Source: Allohoeflea poritis
GTDB taxonomy: Bacteria > Pseudomonadota > Alphaproteobacteria > Rhizobiales > Rhizobiaceae
Assembly: GCF_027889715.1 (NCBI RefSeq)
Contig: NZ_JAPJZH010000012.1
Location: forward strand, 62,001 to 126,000
Length of the DNA: 64,000 bases
Direction: 5' to 3'
Position 1 is the first letter of the stretch. The number at the start of each line of letters is the position of its first letter. Positions 32,065 to 41,516 of this stretch are shown one piece after another. Below the pieces are notes generated by a model. It saw only the letters and a list, made by a program, of their open reading frames with translations. It ran no database searches and had not been told where the DNA came from. The translations under genes and the position numbers were made by a program.

Positions 32065-32693
32065 GCATAGAGCCTTTCATAAAGTGTGCGCAGAATACCG
32101 GCGGTCACGCCCCAGATGTAGCGCTGCCCATAGGGCATTGTATAAAAATGCCGCTCCTTGCCTTCCCAGACACGGCTCTCGCGGATGTGGTTCGACGGGT
32201 CCATCAAAAAGGAAAATGGCACCTCGAAGGCATCCTCGACCTCGTGCCGGTTGATCTGCATGGGGTAGTTCTCGCGCACCACCGCCAGCACCGGCGTGAT
32301 GCGAAAGCCGGACACTGTCAGATATTGCGGCAACCGTCCGACCGGCTCGACAAAATCGCGCGGCAGGCCGATCTCCTCTTCCGCCTCGCGCATCGCGGCA
32401 ACCTCGGCCGATCCGTCCTCCGGATCGATGGCACCGCCCGGAAAGGCGACCTGACCCGAATGGGTCCGCAGATTGGCGGTCCGCTGGGTCAGCAGAATAT
32501 CGGTGTGCGAGCCATGGTCGACCAGCGGTACGAGCACGGCTGCCTCGCGGAGCGGCTCGCTCGCCAGCCGCTGTATGATATCGGCGTTCAGTACATGGTC
32601 GCCATAGCCGCGCAGGTCGTCCTCGCCGCTTTCGCGCGCCGCCCTTTCGCGAAAACTCGCGGCGCTGAACACCTCGCCGGTCGTCATTTTCAT
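32061..32693 (-). CDS. CoA pyrophosphatase, NUDIX family (NudL-like)
   Basis: 210 residues. The NUDIX box GGAIDPEDGSAEVAAMREAE continues EEIGL (about 86-110), with the preceding NudL/CoAse signature LLTQRTANLRTHSGQVAFPGG. Predicted to cleave CoA or acyl-CoA to phosphopantetheine and 3',5'-ADP. The start overlaps the DUF1285 gene by 4 nt, and its stop overlaps the CCA gene by 4 nt. Confidence 0.92.
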   Translation of the reverse strand: MKMTTGEVFSAASFRERAARESGEDDLRGYGDHVLNADIIQRLASEPLREAAVLVPLVDHGSHTDILLTQRTANLRTHSGQVAFPGGAIDPEDGSAEVAAMREAEEEIGLPRDFVEPVGRLPQYLTVSGFRITPVLAVVRENYPMQINRHEVEDAFEVPFSFLMDPSNHIRESRVWEGKERHFYTMPYGQRYIWGVTAGILRTLYERLYA

Positions 32694-33301
32694 TGCAGCA
32701 TGGCCTCAAGGCGATCCATCGGCATGATCGGGAAGTGAGCGCCGCCCGAACTGATGCTGAACATTTCGATGCCACCCACCGGCTGGCTTTGCCCGAGTTC
32801 GACGATATCGTACATCAGCGGGCGGCTGACCAGCGCTTCGAGCCTGCCGCGCACATGCAGATAGGGCTTGAGCTGCTGGTTCTCGCCGGCGACCTCGAAG
32901 CGCAGCGGATGATCGGGGCCGGCCTCGACGACGTCGCCCACATTGGTGCGAAACGTCAGCACCTGCTCCCCGTCGCGGTCATCGGCGCTCATTTCGACGG
33001 CAATGAACGGCACGTCCTCGACGGTGATGCGCAGCTTTTCGACCGGCGTGACAAGATAGGTCTCGCCGTCCTCATCCTTGCGCAAGACGGTTGAGAACAG
33101 CCGCACCAGCGGCGCCCGCGCGATCGGCGTTCCGAGATAGAACCAGGTACCGTCCGCACGGATTTCCATGTCCAGATCGCCGCAGAATTCCGGGTTCCAC
33201 AGATCGACGGGCGGACGCCCCCTGTCGGTCGGCGCCGCCCGGGAAATCAGCGATTCGAGATAGGTCGCATCGCAGGCCGCGGCGATTTCACCTTCTGCCA
33301 T
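32690..33301 (-). CDS. DUF1285 family protein
   Basis: 203 residues. Typical DUF1285 features are PPVDLWNPEFCGDLDMEI (about 30-47), RADGTWFYLGTPI, LVRLFSTVLRKDEDG and YLVTPVEKLRI. A soluble two-domain beta-rich fold, function unknown. It is the first gene of a four-gene operon whose every junction is an ATGA overlap; a palindromic promoter region lies just upstream. Confidence 0.9.
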   Translation of the reverse strand: MAEGEIAAACDATYLESLISRAAPTDRGRPPVDLWNPEFCGDLDMEIRADGTWFYLGTPIARAPLVRLFSTVLRKDEDGETYLVTPVEKLRITVEDVPFIAVEMSADDRDGEQVLTFRTNVGDVVEAGPDHPLRFEVAGENQQLKPYLHVRGRLEALVSRPLMYDIVELGQSQPVGGIEMFSISSGGAHFPIMPMDRLEAMLQ

Positions 33302-33328
33302 TGTCTGGTCCAGCTTCCTGACTAGGGT

Positions 33329-33357
33329 TTGTTACGTAACAGACCCGCTCACAACAA
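33329..33357 (-). promoter_or_regulatory. candidate promoter with embedded palindrome for the DUF1285 operon
   Basis: On the minus strand, TTGTTG (33352-33357) and TAACAA (33329-33334) are separated by 17 bp. The -10 lies within the perfect 12-bp palindrome TGTTACGTAACA (33330-33341), which would suit repressor control. The ATG at 33301 is 28 nt further on. Confidence 0.4.
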
Positions 33358-33504
33358 TATCACTTAAGATGCTAGGCTAATCATGCGATTCATAGGGATA
33401 AAGCTCAGTATTTTCCATTGATGGTTATCCGATGCGCACCAAATAGTGGATAATGAGTGATATATGGGAAGTGAGTCCGGAAACAAAGAGACGGAGATTG
33501 CCAT

Positions 33505-34521
33505 ATGGGCGTCGTTGAGAATACCGATCCCGCGCTGGACGAAAAAGCGGTGATCGAGACCGCCGAGGCGGCTCTTGAGGACATTGCATCGATCAGGCGT
33601 GAAATCGGCACGGTCATTTTCGGCCAGCAGAACGTTGTCGAACAGACCATTTTGGCGGTGCTTTCGGGCGGCCATGCGCTGCTTGTCGGCGTTCCGGGTC
33701 TGGCAAAGACCAAGCTCGTCGGCACCCTCGGTACGGTTCTCGGCCTCACCGACAACCGCATCCAGTTCACACCGGACCTGATGCCGTCAGACATCCTCGG
33801 ATCGGAGGTCATGGACCAGGATGCCGACGGCAAGCGCTCCTTCCGTTTTGTTGCCGGCCCGATCTTCACCCAGCTTCTGATGGCCGACGAGATCAACCGC
33901 GCCTCACCGCGTACACAATCGGCGCTGCTGCAGGCCATGCAGGAATACCATGTGACCGTCGCGGGCACGCATCACGACCTGCCCGAACCGTTTCATGTCC
34001 TGGCGACACAGAATCCGCTCGAGCAGGAAGGGACCTATCCGCTGCCGGAAGCCCAGCTCGACCGCTTCCTGATGCAGGTTGACGTGCTTTACCCCGAAAT
34101 CGAGGCCGAAAGGCGTATCCTGCTGGAAACGACCGGACTTGCCGAAAAACAGGCGGCGCCCGTCATTTCCGCGGCGCGCCTCCAGGAAATCCAGGCACTG
34201 GTACGCCGCATGCCGGTCAGCGAAAACGTCATCGACGCCATCCTCAAACTTGTCCGCTCGGCCCGGCCCGGCAACGGCAATGAGGAAACCGACCGCCACG
34301 TCGCATGGGGCCCCGGTCCGCGCGCCGGCCAGGCAATGATGCTGTGCGTGCGCGCAAGAGCCCTCTATGACGGCAGGCTTGCCCCCTCGGTCGACGATGT
34401 GCGGGCCCTCGCCGAACCGGTCCTGCAGCACCGCATGGCGCTGACATTCGCCGCCCGCGCCGAAGGTATGCATGTCCGCGATGTCATCGCAGGCCTGGTC
34501 AGCAATATGAGCGGAGACTGA
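33505..34521 (+). CDS. MoxR-type AAA+ ATPase
   Basis: 338 residues. Walker A GVPGLAKTK (62-70), Walker B LMADEINRASPRTQSALLQA, sensor ATQNPLEQEGTYPLPEAQLD and a C-terminal lid. Start ATG 33505 with GGAG upstream. MoxR ATPases act as chaperone-like remodelers with VWA/DUF58 proteins; the DUF58 gene follows at once. First gene of a four-gene plus-strand operon. Confidence 0.93.
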   Translation: MGVVENTDPALDEKAVIETAEAALEDIASIRREIGTVIFGQQNVVEQTILAVLSGGHALLVGVPGLAKTKLVGTLGTVLGLTDNRIQFTPDLMPSDILGSEVMDQDADGKRSFRFVAGPIFTQLLMADEINRASPRTQSALLQAMQEYHVTVAGTHHDLPEPFHVLATQNPLEQEGTYPLPEAQLDRFLMQVDVLYPEIEAERRILLETTGLAEKQAAPVISAARLQEIQALVRRMPVSENVIDAILKLVRSARPGNGNEETDRHVAWGPGPRAGQAMMLCVRARALYDGRLAPSVDDVRALAEPVLQHRMALTFAARAEGMHVRDVIAGLVSNMSGD

Positions 34522-34527
34522 TCGACT

Positions 34528-35448
34528 TTGGCCGCGATCGGACAAGCGACGGAAGCCGTCGGGACGACACCCGCGCTGGCCCGGGCGCGGCAGCGCGCCG
34601 CCTACGTCCCCGATCTGCTGGTGGAGGCCCACCGGGTCGCCAACACGGTAATCGCCGGCTGGCACGGCCGGCGCAAGCGCGGCATCGGCGAAAATTTCTG
34701 GCAGTTCCGGCCTTATGTGGAAGGCGAGAGCCTTTCACGCATTGATTGGCGCCGCTCGGCCCGCGACGACAACACCTATGTGCGCGACCGGGAATGGGAA
34801 GCGGCCCACACGGTCTGGCTATGGTGCGACTCATCGGCATCGATGCTCTTCAAATCATCGCTTGCACCGGTTTCCAAGCAAAGCCGGGCCATGGTCATCC
34901 TTCTGGCCGTTGCCGAGATTCTGGCGCGTTCCGGCGAGCGGATCGCCTCCCCCGGCGTTCTGGAGCCCGTTGCCGCGCGCAACGCGGCGGAACGGCTGGC
35001 GGCAGCCATCGAGTTGCACCGGGACAAGGCGCATTTCCCCGATGTTTCCCAGATCAACCGCCACAGCGACCTGGTTCTGATCTCGGATTTCCTCGATCCG
35101 GCGGAAGCCGTCATCGAGAGGCTCGCGCCCATTGCGAAACGCGGTATTCGCGGCCATATCCTCGAGATATGCGATCCGGTCGAGGAGGTGTTCCCCTATC
35201 GCGGCCGCACCGAATTCATTGATCCCGAAACCGGCGGCAAGTTGACGGCGGGCCGTGCCGAAACGCTGAACGAAGAATACCGCCGGACCTATCTCGCGCG
35301 CCGTGAGGGCATTGCCGAGAGCCTGAGGCGTCTGGGCTGGAATTTCATCACCCACCACACCGACCAGCCGGCATCGACAGCGCTGGTCGCGCTGCACACG
35401 CACCTGTCAGGCGTGCCCGGCGGCGGCGTTCGCGAGGTCGCGTCGTGA
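34528..35448 (+). CDS. DUF58 protein, MoxR partner
   Basis: 306 residues from TTG 34528, six nt after the moxR stop (GGAG about 14 nt upstream). The DUF58 signature GENFWQFRPYVEGESLSRID then WRRSARDD lies near 55-80, followed by a VWA-like fold whose MIDAS-type start WLWCDSSASM is near 97-106. Cytoplasmic. Predicted to work with the MoxR ATPase in assembling or activating envelope proteins. Its last codons overlap the next gene by 4 nt (GTGA). Confidence 0.9.
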   Translation: MAAIGQATEAVGTTPALARARQRAAYVPDLLVEAHRVANTVIAGWHGRRKRGIGENFWQFRPYVEGESLSRIDWRRSARDDNTYVRDREWEAAHTVWLWCDSSASMLFKSSLAPVSKQSRAMVILLAVAEILARSGERIASPGVLEPVAARNAAERLAAAIELHRDKAHFPDVSQINRHSDLVLISDFLDPAEAVIERLAPIAKRGIRGHILEICDPVEEVFPYRGRTEFIDPETGGKLTAGRAETLNEEYRRTYLARREGIAESLRRLGWNFITHHTDQPASTALVALHTHLSGVPGGGVREVAS

Positions 35449-38261
35449 GCGCGCTGCCCATCGTCTTCGGGGCTCCCGCGCTGCTGTTCGGCCTCGCCCT
35501 GCTGCCGGTCATCTGGTGGCTGCTGCGCCTGACGCCGCCTCGGCCGAAGACCGAACTGTTCCCGCCGCTGCGCATCCTTGCCAAGGTCCTCAAGAAAGAG
35601 GAAACGCCGGCCAAGAGCCCCTGGTGGCTGACCGCCCTGCGGCTGCTGATCGCCGCTCTCATCGTCTTCGCACTCGCGCAGCCGGTCATGAACCCGCGCG
35701 AAATCCAGATCAGCGCGGAAGGACCGCTTGTTCTTGTCATGGACAATGGCTGGTCGACCGCCACCGACTGGCAGGAGCGCATTTCGGTTGCCGGCGAACT
35801 CATCGACGATGCCGAAGCGCGGAACCTGCCCGTCTCCATCGTCTTTACCGCCGAAGATACGCACAACGCCACGCCGGATACGCCGGCCCGTGCACGCGAA
35901 CGCCTTCAGGCGGCCGTCGCCCGCCCGTTGCACGGGAGCCAGCAAGATGCCTTGGCCGCGCTCCAGACGGCGCTGGAAAACAGCTCTGTCGGAACGCTCG
36001 CCATCCTGTCGTCCGGCCTGACGAGCGAAGCCGCCACCGACCAGTGGCAGGCGCTCTTGGAACGCGCGCCGCAGCAGGATGTGTTGCTCTTCCAGAACAT
36101 GACCGACGGAACCCTGGCGCTTGTTTCCGCCAGCAACGAGGCCAACGGATTTGCGGTGACGGCCGAACGCACGGATACCGACCACCCGGAGAGCCGCGCG
36201 GTCACCGCGAATGACAGTCAGGGCCGGCCGATTGCCAACGGGCAGCTCGTCTTCGAATCTGGCGCCTCGCTGGGCACGGCGCTTTTGACCGTGCCCTTCG
36301 AACTGCGCAACGACTTTGCCAACATCTCGGTCGATGGCCTGTCCAATGCAGGGGCACGTTACCTGCTCGATGAGAGTGCCAGGCGGCGGCGCGTCGGACT
36401 GTTATCCGCCGAACCGCTCGATCTGTCGCAGCCGCTTCTATCGCCGCTCTATTATCTGACCCGTGCGCTGGAGCCCTTTGCCGATCTGATCGTGCCGGAA
36501 GATTCCGAACTCGGCGGCGCGATCGCGGAACTGGTCGAACAGCGCCCATCGGTGATCGTCATGGCCGATGTGGGCACCGTTCCCGATGAGGTCGAGGACC
36601 TGTTGCTGGAGTGGATCACCGATGGCGGCCTGCTGCTGCGCTTTGCCGGCCCGCGACTGGCCGGCGGCGACAGCAGCGATCCTTTCGTGCCGGTCGATCT
36701 GCGCCGCGGCGAACGGGCGCTTGGCGGAGCGCTTTCCTGGAGCGAGCCGCAGCCGCTTGCAGCGTTTTCCGAACAGGGCGCGTTTGCCGGCATGAGTCGG
36801 CCGGACGACGTGACGGTCAACCGGCAAGTGCTTGCCGAACCGTCACCCGATCTGGGTGCCCGGACCTGGGCAAGTCTTGCCGACGGTACCCCGCTCGTCA
36901 CCAGCCGGGCCTTCGGAGACGGCCGCATCATCCTGTTTCACGTCACTGCGGAGGCAACCTGGTCCAACCTTCCCATCTCCGGTCATTTCGTGGAAATGCT
37001 GCGCCGGTCCATCCTTCTTTCGCGCTCCACCATCGGTGCGCAGGGCGTTGTCGAGGAAGTGATCCTGCCGCCCTACCGGCTGCTGGCGGCAAACGGGTCC
37101 ATAACCACGCCGTCCGGCGCGGTGCAGCCGCTCAAGGTCCGCTCCGGAACGCTGCCGCCGGTCAGTTTCGACAATCCGCCCGGCCTTTACGGAACGGAAA
37201 GCGGCTTCGTCGCGCTCAATCTCATGCGCGACGGCGATGCGCTGATGGCTTTCGATCTGCCGGACTATTCCGGACCGCTGGTGCGCTCGGAGTATATGCG
37301 CAGCGCCAGCATCGATCTCGCGCCCTATCTGCTGACCGCCGCGCTTCTGCTGCTCATGGCCGACACGATCATCGTCCTGTTTATGTCCGGCGCCTTCTCC
37401 AGGCTGAACATGCGCCGGGCACAGACAGCGGCCGGTGCGGGCCTCTTGGTCCTGTCCGTCGGCTTCATGACCGCCGCCGAGCCGGCAAACGCCGCCGATG
37501 AAAAGCCGGGCGATGCCGAGATCCTGGCTTCGCTCGACCGCACCCATCTTGCCTATGTCGTAACGGGCGACCGCCGCACCGACCGGACCAGCCGCCTCGG
37601 TCTCAACGGCATGACGCGCTTTTTGACCTACCGCACCTCGCTGGAGCCGGGCGAGCCCGTCGGCGTCGACATCGAGAACGATCCGCTGGAACTCTATTCG
37701 ATGCTGTACTGGCCGATCACCGTCGATACGGACCCGCCCAGCCGCGAAGCGATTGCCCGTGTCGACACCTTCATGAAGAACGGCGGAACGGTGCTTTTCG
37801 ACACGCGCGATGCGCTGGCCGGTCTGAGCGCAGCCGGTGTCGTATCGCCGGAAACGGCGCGCCTTCGCGCCATTCTGGCCGAACTCGACATCCCGGCACT
37901 GGAGCCGGTGCCGCAGGACCATGTGCTCACCAAGGCATTCTATATTCTGAACGAGTTTCCGGGCCGCTACCGCGGCAGCCCGCTCTGGGTGGAAGCGCTT
38001 CTCGATACCGATAATCCCGACAACAGGCCGGCCAGAGGCGGCGACGGCGTGTCCTCGATCATCATCACCGGCAACGACCTTGCCGGCGCCTGGGCGGTCG
38101 ATGAGAACAACATCCCGGTCTATCCGACCGTCCCGCCGGATCCGGTGCAGCGCGAACACGCCTACCGTTCCGGCGTCAACATCATGATGTATATGCTGAC
38201 CGGCAACTACAAGGCCGACCAGGTCCACGTTCCGGCCCTGCTCGAGCGATTGGGGCAGTAG
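35445..38261 (+). CDS. BatA-N / DUF4159 membrane protein
   Basis: 938 residues from GTG 35445. Two N-terminal membrane helices (about 8-25 and 62-82) match the BatA/aerotolerance N-terminal domain. A long periplasmic/cytosolic stretch with a VWA-like segment follows, then a helix pair near 625-650 and 665-690. A C-terminal DUF4159 domain starts at about 705 (LTYRTSLEPGEPVGVDIEND and GGTVLFDTRDALAGL), a glutamine-amidotransferase-like fold. It is the membrane component of the MoxR operon; its exact role is unknown. Confidence 0.88.
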   Translation: MSALPIVFGAPALLFGLALLPVIWWLLRLTPPRPKTELFPPLRILAKVLKKEETPAKSPWWLTALRLLIAALIVFALAQPVMNPREIQISAEGPLVLVMDNGWSTATDWQERISVAGELIDDAEARNLPVSIVFTAEDTHNATPDTPARARERLQAAVARPLHGSQQDALAALQTALENSSVGTLAILSSGLTSEAATDQWQALLERAPQQDVLLFQNMTDGTLALVSASNEANGFAVTAERTDTDHPESRAVTANDSQGRPIANGQLVFESGASLGTALLTVPFELRNDFANISVDGLSNAGARYLLDESARRRRVGLLSAEPLDLSQPLLSPLYYLTRALEPFADLIVPEDSELGGAIAELVEQRPSVIVMADVGTVPDEVEDLLLEWITDGGLLLRFAGPRLAGGDSSDPFVPVDLRRGERALGGALSWSEPQPLAAFSEQGAFAGMSRPDDVTVNRQVLAEPSPDLGARTWASLADGTPLVTSRAFGDGRIILFHVTAEATWSNLPISGHFVEMLRRSILLSRSTIGAQGVVEEVILPPYRLLAANGSITTPSGAVQPLKVRSGTLPPVSFDNPPGLYGTESGFVALNLMRDGDALMAFDLPDYSGPLVRSEYMRSASIDLAPYLLTAALLLLMADTIIVLFMSGAFSRLNMRRAQTAAGAGLLVLSVGFMTAAEPANAADEKPGDAEILASLDRTHLAYVVTGDRRTDRTSRLGLNGMTRFLTYRTSLEPGEPVGVDIENDPLELYSMLYWPITVDTDPPSREAIARVDTFMKNGGTVLFDTRDALAGLSAAGVVSPETARLRAILAELDIPALEPVPQDHVLTKAFYILNEFPGRYRGSPLWVEALLDTDNPDNRPARGGDGVSSIIITGNDLAGAWAVDENNIPVYPTVPPDPVQREHAYRSGVNIMMYMLTGNYKADQVHVPALLERLGQ

Positions 38262-40328
38262 ATGACGATCGAGTTTGCTCCGCTCCTACCTGTCTTTTAC
38301 ATAGCAGTGCTGGCTGCTCTGGCAGCAGCGCTCGCTGCTTTCAGCATCTGGCAGAAGGTCCGCGGCGCGCTCTTCCGCATCTGCGCCCTGGCGGCTTTGT
38401 GCCTGGCACTGCTGAATCCGGTGATACTCCAGACCGAGCGCGAGCCGCTCGACAGCATCGTCGCAATCATTGTCGACCGCAGCCAGAGCCAGGCGTCCGA
38501 CGAGCGCACCGCGGCGACGGATGCCACGCTTGAACGGCTGCAGGACCAGTTGTCGCGCTTTCAGCGGCTGGATGTGCGCACGGTGGAGGTCGGCAATGAC
38601 AGTTTCACCGAAACACCGTCGACGCGCCTTTTCGATGCGCTTTCCTCGGCAATGGAGGATGTTCCGACATCGCGTGTCGCCGGTGCCATCATGATCACCG
38701 ACGGGCAGGTGCACGACATCCCGGAATCGGCTTCCGAACTGGGTTTTGACGCACCCCTTCACGGCCTCATCACCGGCTCGGCCGGCGAGGTCGACCGCCG
38801 CATCGAACTGGTCAATGCGCCGCGCTTCGGCATTGTCGGCGAACCCCAGGAAATCAGCTACCGGGTCCTCGATGAGGGCGCGGCGACACGGCAGGTCACC
38901 GAGGTCACCGTCCGCGTCAATGGCGAGGTCTACAGCACCGAACTCGCACCGGTCGGCGAAGCGCTGCCGCTTTTCATCGAGGTGGAAAGGGCCGGCGACA
39001 ACATCATTGAGCTTGAGGTCGAGCCGCTGGCGGGCGAGATCACCCTTGCCAACAACCGGGCCGTCGCCGTGCTGGACGGCATTCGCGAGAATCTGCGCGT
39101 CCTGCTGGTTTCGGGCGAGCCCCACAGCGGCGAGCGCGCCTGGCGCAATCTGCTGAAATCCGATACCGCCGTCGATCTCGTGCATTTCACCATCCTGAGA
39201 CCGCCGGAGAAACAGGACGGCACGCCGATCGACGAGCTGTCGCTGATCGCCTTTCCGACCCGTGAACTCTTCGTCGAAAAGATCAATGAATTCGACCTGA
39301 TCGTTTTCGACCGCTACCAGCGGCGCGGCGTGCTGCCGGTCCTCTATTACGATTATATCTCGCAATATGTCGACGGCGGCGGCGCGCTGCTGATAGCGGC
39401 GGGCCCCGAACATGCCGGCCGCGATTCCATCGCGACGACGCCGCTCGCGCCGGTCCTGCCGGCCGTGCCGACCGGCGATATCGCCGAAGTCGGCTTTTAC
39501 CCGCGCCTCAGCGATGCCGGCAAGCGGCATCCGGTGACCCGCGATCTGCCCGGCTCGGCCGAAGAGCCGCCGCAATGGGGCCGCTGGTTCCGGGCCATTT
39601 CGGTGGATGCGCCGGAAGACGATACGATCCTTGAGGGGCCGGACGGCGCACCGCTCCTGATCCTCAACCGGGTCGGTGAGGGCCGCGTTGCAATGCTGAT
39701 GTCCGATCACGGATGGCTCTGGGCGCGCGGCTTCGAGGGCGGCGGACCCCATGTGGCGCTTTACCGGCGCATTGCCCACTGGCTCATGAAGGAACCGACG
39801 CTCGAAGAGGAATCGCTGCGCGCGGCCGCACGCGGCAACCTCCTGACGATCACCCGCCAGACCATGGCCGAGGAAGTCCCGCCCGCAACCGTGACGACAC
39901 CCACCGGCGACACGCTGACAGTGCCGCTCTCTGAAGCCGCCGACGGTCTGTTCGAGGCCGAACTGCCGGTCGATGAAAGCGGTCTCTTCGACATCGCAAA
40001 CGGCGAAATGCGCGCGCTCGTCCATGTCGGCGCGGTCAACGCGCCGGAATTCACCGCAACAGTTTCGACGACCGAGCTGCTGCGCCCGCTGGCGGAAGCC
40101 ACCGGCGGCACCGTTCGGCGCGTCTCCGCCGACGGCTCCAGCGTATCGCTTCCGTCCGTTCTACCCATCAAGGGCAACGTGCGTGCGTCCGGAGACCGCA
40201 TGGTGCTGAAAATGACCGGCGAGACCGAGTTGAAGGGCGTCAATCGCCTGCAGCTCTTCGCCGGCTTCTTCGGCCTTGCCCTGCTTTTCCTCGCGCTCGG
40301 CAGCACCTGGTTCCGCGAGGGGCGTTAG
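38262..40328 (+). CDS. large membrane-anchored protein, last gene of MoxR operon
   Basis: 688 residues, starting directly after the preceding stop (TAGATG). Two N-terminal membrane helices (about 10-27 and 34-55), a VWA-like region ([12 protein letters not shown], about 67), and a CARDB/Ig-like beta region (about 180-270). Then comes a glutamine-amidotransferase-like region ([20 protein letters not shown], about 283, to about 520), and one C-terminal helix (671-685). Typical companion of BatA/DUF4159 proteins; probably part of a membrane complex handled by MoxR. Confidence 0.82.
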   Translation: MTIEFAPLLPVFYIAVLAALAAALAAFSIWQKVRGALFRICALAALCLALLNPVILQTEREPLDSIVAIIVDRSQSQASDERTAATDATLERLQDQLSRFQRLDVRTVEVGNDSFTETPSTRLFDALSSAMEDVPTSRVAGAIMITDGQVHDIPESASELGFDAPLHGLITGSAGEVDRRIELVNAPRFGIVGEPQEISYRVLDEGAATRQVTEVTVRVNGEVYSTELAPVGEALPLFIEVERAGDNIIELEVEPLAGEITLANNRAVAVLDGIRENLRVLLVSGEPHSGERAWRNLLKSDTAVDLVHFTILRPPEKQDGTPIDELSLIAFPTRELFVEKINEFDLIVFDRYQRRGVLPVLYYDYISQYVDGGGALLIAAGPEHAGRDSIATTPLAPVLPAVPTGDIAEVGFYPRLSDAGKRHPVTRDLPGSAEEPPQWGRWFRAISVDAPEDDTILEGPDGAPLLILNRVGEGRVAMLMSDHGWLWARGFEGGGPHVALYRRIAHWLMKEPTLEEESLRAAARGNLLTITRQTMAEEVPPATVTTPTGDTLTVPLSEAADGLFEAELPVDESGLFDIANGEMRALVHVGAVNAPEFTATVSTTELLRPLAEATGGTVRRVSADGSSVSLPSVLPIKGNVRASGDRMVLKMTGETELKGVNRLQLFAGFFGLALLFLALGSTWFREGR

Positions 40329-40419
40329 AACAAATTCGCTTTTCATTCCGTTGCAACTGTGCGAGAAGCGCGGCTCCGGGTGGTCCGGAATTTTCGCCAA
40401 TCAAAAACGGGAGGCTCAA

Positions 40420-40673
40420 ATGGCCCGTTATCGCGACCTCGACCGCTTGCCGTCCTTTTGAGGTCACCAGCAAGCGCCGCAAATCATACCCCTCAGAGAC
40501 CAACGTCAAACGCGGTGAGCGATTTGTACACGGCGACGTGGAACTTGTTGAAAAACTTGGCCGCAACGACCCCTGCCCCTGCGGATCAGGACGAAGATTT
40601 CAAGCGGTGCTGTATGAAATCGGGCCTGTTTGATGGCGCGCACCGACAATATTACTTCCGCGAACGGGAATGA
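40420..40673 (+). pseudogene. SEC-C zinc-binding protein, disrupted by two +1 frameshifts
   Basis: Start ATG 40420 (GGAGG 7 nt upstream) reads [13 protein letters not shown] then TGA at 40459. Removing one T from TTTT (40456-40459) continues as [15 protein letters not shown] up to the SEC-C start [14 protein letters not shown]. Removing one T from TTT (40598-40600) completes FKRCC and runs to the TGA ending at 40673. The corrected product is 83 residues with a complete SEC-C motif [13 protein letters not shown]. It is either a recent pseudogene, two base-call errors in T-runs, or recoding; both shifts are +1 and occur at a Phe codon. Confidence 0.75.
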
Positions 40674-40680
40674 ACGCTAG

Positions 40681-40703
40681 TCAGGGTGTCGCGAACACCC
40701 TGA
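40681..40703. terminator. stem-loop between convergent genes
   Basis: A perfect 9-bp stem TCAGGGTGT/ACACCCTGA with a 5-nt loop, just after the SEC-C reading frame and 57 nt from the convergent GNAT stop. Little U-tract on either side, so it may serve as a weak bidirectional terminator. Confidence 0.55.
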
Positions 40704-40759
40704 TTATCAAGGCTCACTGGGCGATATCTTCCATTGGCGCAGCATAGGTGTCTGCAGGA

Positions 40760-41284
40760 TCAACGCTGTTGAGCCGTGACCGCCGGTTCCGACCGCCAGT
40801 TCAGGGCACCTTCGAGCCGGTCATGGATTTCCGTGCCTTTCGGGGCAACGAGGATCCGGTTCGGATCGACCGGGCCCGGGAAGCTCAGCCGCACGCGTAC
40901 CGGTTCAAAGCCGAGCGGGCTGTAATAGGGTGGATCGCCCACAAGGATGACACCCTCGCTGCCGGCTTCCAGGGCGGCGGCCACGGCGATCCTGACAAGC
41001 TGTTTGCCGATACCGAGATTCTTGAAGCTCGGACGCACCGCGAGCGGGCCGAGCAGGTGCCCCGCAACATCTCCGGCGGTTACCGGCGTCATGCGCACCG
41101 ACCCGACAATTTCTTCGCCGACCGCCGCGACAAAGGACAGGTTCGCGTCATGCGGCCCCTGTTCGCGCACTCGCTCCGCAGCCCGCACGAAGCGTCCCGG
41201 CCCGAAAGCCTCATCATTGATGGCATCGATGATCGGATGGTGCGAGAGGGTCTCGTTCAGATAGACAGGCTTGATCGCAGACAT
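40760..41284 (-). CDS. GNAT-family N-acetyltransferase
   Basis: 174 residues from ATG 41284. The acetyl-CoA-binding motif is LAVRPSFKNLGIGKQLVRIA (about 81-100), preceded by LGP and followed by LVGDPPYYSPLGFEPV. This pattern is typical of YhbS-like predicted acetyltransferases. Substrate unknown. Convergent with the SEC-C gene. Confidence 0.88.
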   Translation of the reverse strand: MSAIKPVYLNETLSHHPIIDAINDEAFGPGRFVRAAERVREQGPHDANLSFVAAVGEEIVGSVRMTPVTAGDVAGHLLGPLAVRPSFKNLGIGKQLVRIAVAAALEAGSEGVILVGDPPYYSPLGFEPVRVRLSFPGPVDPNRILVAPKGTEIHDRLEGALNWRSEPAVTAQQR

Positions 41285-41516
41285 GGTTGAACCCGGTTTT
41301 CTTGCAGCTGGACACGACAAAACACGCCCGTGGGGCGTACAAAAATCAGCGTCGTCGCAGCTGTCCGGTATGGTTCATGGTCATGCCTTTTCGTCCGTTC
41401 AGCGCGGATAGCACAAAGCTCAAGGCAATTGCAATGCAAAACACACTGTTCAATCAATCCGCCTTCGCTTGCGCCAGCCGGCACCCTATCTTGCGTCGGA
41501 ACAAGGGAGAACCACC

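Noticed and set aside
40359-40673. A 104-codon frame ending with the SEC-C cysteines taken as an independent gene
   Set aside because: It contains only the second half of the SEC-C motif; the first half and the good start are in the other two frames, so it is the last part of the frameshifted gene.
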